13,745 nt of DNA, taken from the NCBI GenBank assembly GCA_000697455.1, contig JNET01029499.1, forward strand, positions 1 to 13,745. The letters are read 5' to 3'. The notes beneath the pieces are model-generated. The model searched no databases, had not been told where the DNA came from, and worked only from the letters and a program-made list of their open reading frames with translations. Of this stretch, positions 8,913-13,745 are shown in pieces (positions within the stretch are counted from its first letter, which is position 1; every line of letters starts with the position of its first letter). The DNA comes from Basidiobolus heterosporus B8920 (Eukaryota; Basidiobolomycota; Basidiobolomycetes; Basidiobolales; Basidiobolaceae). The position numbers and the translations under genes were made by a program.

Positions 8913-10055
8913 ATGAATAACCTTGGAACCGCCAACACGATGAACAACGTCGTAAACAGAAATTTCAACAACAGCGGCATAACTTCACCTCTATCGAAGG
9001 ATGACCAACGTGGTACTAAACGTGAATTTGAAGAGGACGATGAGGGTGACTCAGACGAAGCGCCTCCTAAGAATGAGAAAAGAGCCGGTCGCCGTAAGAT
9101 TAAAATCGAATATATCGAAGACAAAAGTCGTCGCCACATTACTTTCAGTAAACGTAAGGCTGGAATCATGAAGAAGGTATGTTTATTAATTTTGCCGTTG
9201 TTTAAGATTAAATAGTAACCTTATTCATAGGCTTATGAATTAAGTACACTCACTGGAACGCAAGTACTTCTCCTGGTTGTCTCTGAGACTGGGCTTGTAT
9301 ATACTTTTACCACTCCCAAACTGCAACCACTGGTGACCCAACCAGAGGGAAAAAATTTAATCCAATCTTGTCTAAATGCACCGGATCCAGCACAAGCCAA
9401 GGACAGTAACTCATCACCTGTAAGCACATTTTCTCGAGGTTGAATTTTGCCTTCTGATACTAATGTTGAATTGATTAGCAACCAAGCCAACCACGCACAC
9501 CACAGACATCTAATGTTTACGGAAATGAAAGTGCATCTGTTGAGCCAACCAATGATCCAATCTACGGAGATGATAGAAAGGTTAGTTTCCTATGAATGCC
9601 CAAAATTCCTTAATTAGTTCCTAACTTACCTCTCTCAGCAGTCAGCTCCGCACAATGCGTATAATGCCGCCCTTGCGGGACTCAATTATGGCCAACAATA
9701 CGGCGGACTTCCTAATCAGTTGTCCAGCCAACTGAATCCCCAAATGCCGAACCAACTCTCAGGCCAGATGTCAAATCAAATGCCCAGTCAGATGCCAAAT
9801 CAGATTCCTAATCAAATGCCTAGCCAACTTCAGTCGCAGCTATCATCACAGATGCCCAGCCAAATGCCATTGAGTACGGGGAGCTTGAACTCAGGCAATT
9901 ATATGAACCCAGGTCAATACCCGCAATACAACCAACAACAGTCGATCAATCCTTATGCCGCTCAAGCCAATCAGTACATGCAACCAAACAACTATTGGGG
10001 AGGTAACGCCAACATGAACAAAATCCCACAATATCCTCAGACCGAGAAGAAGTAA
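8913..10055 (+). CDS. MCM1: MADS-box transcription factor, Mcm1/SRF type
   Basis: A nuclear DNA-binding regulator; Mcm1 orthologues bind CC-AT-rich-GG sites as dimers and recruit partners that control mating, cell-cycle and metabolic genes. Predicted exons are 8913-9176, 9231-9419, 9479-9580 and 9639-10055, giving 323 residues; introns of 54, 59 and 58 bp, the second with TACTAAT. An Asn-rich leader (1-25) and an acidic block (EEDDEGDSDE, 40-49) precede the MADS domain (59 to about 119): GRRKIKIEYIEDKSRRHITF, SKRKAGIMKKAYELS, VSETGLVYTF. The SRF/Mcm1-specific extension follows (PKLQPLVTQPEGKNLIQSCL, NAPD). The C-terminal half is Gln/Asn/Met/Pro-rich, with a 13-unit tetrapeptide repeat, and is probably a disordered activation region. 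The third intron ends in CAGCAG, so one Gln may be included or skipped. Family assignment is firm; the symbol rests on similarity to Mcm1. Confidence 0.95.
9714..9869 (+). repeat. Thirteen tandem 12-bp units encoding xQ[LMI]x
   Basis: The 156 bp encode exactly 13 four-residue units: NQLS SQLN PQMP NQLS GQMS, then NQMP SQMP NQIP NQMP SQLQ, then SQLS SQMP SQMP. Gln is fixed at the second position, and Leu, Met or Ile always fills the third. The units vary more at the DNA level than at the protein level, which suggests the pattern is kept by selection. It lies in the C-terminal region of the MADS protein. Confidence 0.9.
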
Positions 10056-10747
10056 GCTGGCTAGTACAACATTGCTAGTCCAGTTCGTACATACTCTCCT
10101 AAAAAGATCATAGACATTTTTTATTTGGTTAATTTTGCATTTGTTCAATAATACCAGTTAGCTCATTCTTTCTCTTTCCTTTCCTTTCCTTTCCCTTCCC
10201 TTTTTTGCTTGGATTCCGTTTCCTATTCTTTCCATGTAAAATTTTCTACCATTCTTTGTTCTGTTTTTGCGAGAATCATTTACCTGATGACACACGTCGG
10301 TTGATGTCTCTCCTTCCACTTCTCCTAGTGCATATTTGTTTCCTTTAGAGTTAATTCATAAACACGTATTTCAAAACTGCACAATACCTGTACTTTGCTA
10401 TTTGTGTCCACACATATACTTATTATGAGAAATATCTGTCATTACGTATTGACTTGATTGCCGTGGAAGGGGTTGTGCCATATAGATTTATGGTTTGCAA
10501 GGCGACGCGTCTGGTATTAAATTTAATCGCATTGATGAAGCTCCCAAATCAATGTATGTATATATATAAATGCAAGTTTACAGATAGAAAAGTCTAACAA
10601 CATTGTGTAATATCAACACAATCTCTGAGCTGACCTCTGCAATAATTCATTTAGAAAATGTGTGTATATCTATTAAGAATTAGCATTTAATACAGATAAT
10701 AAGGTATGTTCGTTGGTATGAACAGATCATGGATAGTATAGCTTGGT
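10056..10747. other. Convergent 3' region between the MADS gene and PIG-P
   Basis: This 692-bp stretch lies between two convergent stop codons and should hold both 3' UTRs. It contains a 41-base pure pyrimidine tract (10166-10206), a 12-bp palindrome ATTAAATTTAAT (10516-10527) and an AT-rich TATATATATAAA run near 10558-10569. No canonical AATAAA was seen for the MADS gene, and I see no further gene. Confidence 0.55.
10166..10206 (+). repeat. Pyrimidine tract with TTTCC repeats
   Basis: Forty-one consecutive pyrimidines, mostly built of TTTCC pentamers and then CCCTT units, begin about 110 bases after the MADS stop codon. This is a simple-sequence tract, probably inside the 3' UTR. A role in mRNA binding or DNA structure is possible but not shown. 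Confidence 0.7.
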
Positions 10748-11422
10748 TCAGTTACTATCATCTTCCCAGGCTTCTAGCCAAGCATCCGATTGATACAAGC
10801 ATGCATTTACCACACCTATAGGTATATCTTGTAGTTCAGGAACTGCACTTTCGGTCATTCTCGTTTGGTCTCCAGCCTTCATTACATTTGCGTATTCATC
10901 TATTATATCAAATGGTCTTTTCGTTAAAACCATGTTGTGAAAGAAGGTTGCTTGGTCTCAAGTTCATACCAGTGAATGTGTTAAAAGAATCGAAAGGCGC
11001 AGTAATCAGTAGATTATGTGAGATAAAAACAAGGAATACATATAAGGCAGCTGCGAAGATCCACACGGGAACTGCCAAGGCCCAATATCTAGATCAAACC
11101 AAGAGAATCATGTTAGCTCCTTCAACAAAAAAGAATTTATTTTCGTAACTTCTGACTAACTTGTTTGGATAATACGTAATACCGATTTTGTCCAAAGTTC
11201 CTTCAGGAAGATAAGCCCAAATCAACCAACCCCCTAGTTAAACATACATAAGTTCAGTTGTTAAAAGGCTAGAGGTGTTTTTCAAGTAGTACCATATGCA
11301 AAGAAAGAGATAAGGTAAATCACAAAACCGTAGTATTCATAAGTAGGTGTTTTTGTTAGTGTAGTTGGTGAATCGTCTGGAAATGGCGACGAACTCGTGA
11401 AGCTACTAGCTTTACTGGCCAT
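10748..11422 (-). CDS. GPI-GlcNAc transferase subunit PIG-P
   Basis: PIG-P is a small ER membrane subunit of the complex that transfers GlcNAc from UDP-GlcNAc to phosphatidylinositol, the first step of GPI-anchor synthesis. Predicted minus-strand exons are 11422-11293, 11233-11161, 11088-10970 and 10899-10748, giving 157 residues, close to the usual size; introns of 59, 72 and 70 bp. A Ser/Thr-rich leader (1-27) precedes the PIG-P signature: EYYGFVIYLISFFAYGG (membrane segment 1), WLIWAYLPEGTLDKIGITYY, PNKYWALAVPVWIFAAALYV (membrane segment 2), then APFDSFNTFTDEYAN and the tail ESAVPELQDIPIGVVNACLY. The last intron keeps its own ATG frame (from 10933) open into exon 4, but the spliced form reproduces the conserved D-x-x-x-x-T-D-x-Y-A pattern and is preferred. 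The gene is divergent from the DAHP synthase gene, with 701 bp between starts. Confidence 0.92.
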
Positions 11423-11499
11423 TTGAAGAAAATGGAACTTTGAATATCGCAAGTTACTTGGCCGTTAAATTCCATTATTATTGGTAGCATCAATCATCA

Positions 11500-11531
11500 C
11501 CATTACCATTACCATTACCACTGCCATTACC
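11500..11531 (+). repeat. CCATTA hexamer microsatellite
   Basis: Three perfect CCATTA units are followed by one altered unit (CCACTG) and one more perfect unit. The repeat starts about 78 bases upstream of the PIG-P start codon, so on the PIG-P sense strand it reads as a TAATGG repeat in the promoter or 5' UTR. Confidence 0.75.
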
Positions 11532-12042
11532 CTAGCTATTCAATATTTGATCAACTTTCGCACACTTGTTCAAATGCTTAATCAGGTTGATTCCTGGATA
11601 GTTAAGTGGAATAGTGTTAGGTAGGCATAAAAAAGGCTCCGTCATCAAACAGTTCAACAGACCACTCACAGTTCCTTAATTGAGCGCACGAACTACTGCT
11701 TCACTTCTGTTCCTAGTTGGGTATATTTATATATCTGTATATCTAATCTGACTTTTAATCTAGATTGAGATACGACGAAAGGCACCGCCATCATCGCGAC
11801 ATCGACTAATCCGAATAAGATCAACAAGACATTCAAATGACATAATTAGTCATTGAAAAAGGAGTGTTGTCGTTGAGTAACATGCTACAGAGGATATCAT
11901 TGCCTCGTAGAAATCCAGTACTCCATATAGTGGACTATTAGTTCTTTGGACCAACAGCCCATGTGCTCTTGCGATTCGCCTGATGTTCCATTGCACTGAT
12001 CGACTTGCATTAGCTACTTTGAGAAGGTGTGCTAAATTATTT

Positions 12043-12076
12043 TTCGATTGGATATAAAAATCGAATCAACTTCGAT
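12043..12076 (+). promoter_or_regulatory. TATA box inside a TTCGATT inverted repeat, DAHP synthase promoter
   Basis: TATAAAAA at 12053-12060 lies 64-71 bases before the start codon, as expected for a TATA box. It sits between TTCGATT (12043-12049) and its inverse AATCGAA (12059-12065), and a further TTCGAT follows at 12071-12076. The TATA call is fairly safe; a regulator bound to the flanking repeat is inference. Confidence 0.55.
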
Positions 12077-12123
12077 CATTTTCTAAAGTTGTGGACTAAC
12101 CAAACATACCATATTTCATTAAA

Positions 12124-13745
12124 ATGCTTTCTGGCGATATTGATACAACCAAGGATACTTGGACTCCGTCTTCCTGGAGAAGCAAGCCAGTAAGACAAGA
12201 CGTTACTTACGAAGATAACGAAAAATTAGAGCGAGTCTTGGTGAAATTATGTCACCTACCGCCTTTAGTTAGTCCTCGAGAGGTAAAGCTTCACTGGAAT
12301 AAGAATTATTGGTAGATTCATTACCTAAAATCGCTCACCAGGTTCAATCACTTCGAGATCAACTCAAAGAAGTGGCTTTGGGTAAAGCATTTCTATTACA
12401 AGGTGGCGATTGTGCGGAGTCTTTCGATTATTGCTCACAGGTTGGTATCCTAAATCTCAACATTCTTTGTAGGCCTATTGCTAAACCTCCAAATAATAAT
12501 AGCAACCAATTGAAAGTAAACTCAAGATCTTACTACAAATGAGTCTGGTACTTACATGGGGTGCTAGAACGCCCGTAGTTAGAATCGCTAGAATGGCTGG
12601 CCAGGTAGGATTGTTTTGTAATGGCTAGCGGTTTTGCTGAGTATTGACAAATACCCTATAGTATGCGAAGCCACGATCCAAACCGACCGAAATACATGAC
12701 GGTGAAGAGATAATTTCATTCAGGTACAGGAGTATATCTCTTGACTTTGTCGGATTATGATTTAATGGTTTCAAGTAGAGGTGACAATATCAATGGCTTC
12801 AACCCAAATGACCGCAAGCCTGATCCGGATAGACTAGTCAGGTATGTCTCAATGTCATATCTAATCACGGCCTACATGGGATCTAACATATGGTTTTAGT
12901 GCATATTTCCACTCCGCCGCCACCATAAATTATGTCCGGTCTATTTTGAACTCAGGGTTTGCTGATCTCCATCGTCCAACTGCATGGGATGTCCAGTACA
13001 TCAACTCTACTGAGATCCGGGAAGAATATCAAACTATCATCAACCGTTTGACTGACGCTCTTGACTATATGCAAGTGATAGGGGCAGATCAGCCACATTC
13101 TTCTTCTTCCCTTAGTAGTGTGGACTTCTTCATGTCACACGAAGGATTAATGCTTCCCTATGAAGAGGCTCTTACTAGATTGCTTCCAGACCCCTCAAAT
13201 GGGAAAAAGAAGTGGTACAATACAAGCGCACACTTTATTTGGATCGGTGATAGGACAAGGGAACTAACAGGCGCTCATGTCGAATACTTTTCTGGTATCC
13301 AAAACCCTATTGGAATCAAAGTTGGGCCAAGTATGGAGAATGAAGAACTGGTCAGGCTATTGAACATTATCAATCCCAGAAAAGAGATCGGCAAAGTGAC
13401 ATTGATTTCACGATACAGTTCTACTAAGGTAAGTTTACTGTGGCTTAATACTCTTGTTCAGAATCTTAGCTTCTCTTTATTGGGGTAGATTGGTCAGCAT
13501 CTCCCTGGTCACATCAAAGCTGTACAAGAGTCTGGCCATATTGTCGTATGGACCTGTGATCCAATGCACGGAAAGTATGTATTTTATTTTACCATTGGAT
13601 CACTCAAGCAACTCTCACCACTTTTGGAACCAATAACAGCACCGAACAAAGCACATCTGGAGTGAAAACTCGCGACTTTAACAACATCATACAAGAAATT
13701 AGTCAATCTATTCGAATTCATAAAGAGCATAACAGCCAATTAAAT
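12124..13745 (+). CDS. Class II DAHP synthase (3' end outside window)
   Basis: 3-Deoxy-D-arabino-heptulosonate-7-phosphate synthase joins phosphoenolpyruvate and erythrose 4-phosphate, the first step of the shikimate pathway. Predicted exons: 12124-12282, 12342-12440, 12503-12604, 12662-12723, 12779-12841, 12900-13428, 13489-13574 and 13640 to beyond the window; 402 codons are visible, introns 55-65 bp. Class II blocks appear in order: [22 protein letters not shown] (metal-ligand Cys codon 12411-12413), [90 protein letters not shown] and [11 protein letters not shown] with the metal-ligand His. The later metal ligands (Glu and Asp in the family) lie outside the window. The first intron contains an earlier TAG, but only the 59-bp intron ending CACCAG restores the family sequence ([12 protein letters not shown]). 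No organelle leader is seen, so the enzyme is probably cytosolic. The start has A at -3. Confidence 0.96.

Larger units (their letters stand above)
11423..12123. promoter_or_regulatory. Divergent promoter region between PIG-P and DAHP synthase
   Basis: This 701-bp spacer separates two divergent start codons. It holds a CCATTA hexamer repeat near the PIG-P start (11500-11531), a TA-rich run at about 11722-11742 and a clear TATA box near the DAHP synthase start (12053-12060). I looked for a Gcn4-type TGASTCA site, expected for amino-acid genes under general control, and found none here. No open frame worth reporting is present. Confidence 0.55.

Noticed and set aside
9233-9490. Minus-strand open frame under MADS exon 2
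   Set aside because: Shadow of the MADS coding exon, with no recognisable domain.
9891-10148. Minus-strand open frame at the MADS 3' end
   Set aside because: Antisense to the Gln/Asn-rich C-terminus; its hydrophobic look comes from the complement of that biased composition.
10748-10933. Reading the last PIG-P segment as a separate small protein starting in intron 3
   Set aside because: The segment DEYAN to LQDIPIG is the conserved C-terminus of PIG-P and joins exon 3 in phase. The intronic PFDII before DEYAN is a coincidental echo of the conserved motif.
10888-11148. Plus-strand open frame across PIG-P
   Set aside because: Antisense to PIG-P exon 3 and its introns; the minus-strand PIG-P reading is supported by family motifs.
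12283-12316. A shorter first intron in the DAHP synthase gene ending at the early TAG
   Set aside because: It would be only about 33 bp and would leave the wrong frame; the 59-bp intron restores the family sequence.

Overview
The window reads as nuclear DNA of a fungus, probably a member of Dikarya; I cannot narrow the lineage further. The evidence is the gene content (an EGCrP/Egh1-type GH5 beta-glucosidase, an Mcm1-type MADS protein, an Emp47/ERGIC-53-type cargo lectin and a class II DAHP synthase) and the gene structure. Six protein genes carry 27 introns, every one 54-72 bp long, with GT-AG ends and often a CTAAT or CTAAC branch-like motif. All exon borders were placed by eye from splice signals, reading frame and family conservation, so they are predictions.

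Layout: (1) 1-2116 (+), 3' part of a GH5 sterylglucosidase/glucosylceramidase ending in a CaaX-like tetrapeptide. (2) 2404-4157 (-), a 542-residue RING-finger protein of unknown role, convergent with gene 1, with a striking N-terminal LF-repeat region. (3) 4864-6825 (+), an ER-Golgi L-type lectin with a KKXX retrieval tail, divergent from gene 2 across a 706-bp promoter region. (4) 6826-8912, about 2.1 kb without a gene I can defend, holding some unassigned open stretches and a pol III-like box pair. (5) 8913-10055 (+), a MADS-box regulator with a 13-unit tetrapeptide repeat. (6) 10748-11422 (-), PIG-P, a subunit of the GPI-GlcNAc transferase, convergent with gene 5. (7) 12124 to the window end (+), the 5' part of a class II DAHP synthase, divergent from PIG-P.

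The genes do not form one pathway. They are housekeeping functions: glucolipid breakdown, ER-Golgi cargo transport, GPI-anchor initiation, aromatic amino-acid entry and transcription control. Genes 1, 3 and 6 share a membrane/secretory theme, but I see no sign of a cluster, and no mobile element, rRNA, intact tRNA or CRISPR array. I did not find a clearly new system. The best leads are the CaaX ending on the GH5 enzyme, the LF repeats of the RING protein, the phased CCCCTC array before the lectin gene, the altered sugar-binding residues of the lectin, and the tetrapeptide repeat of the MADS protein.
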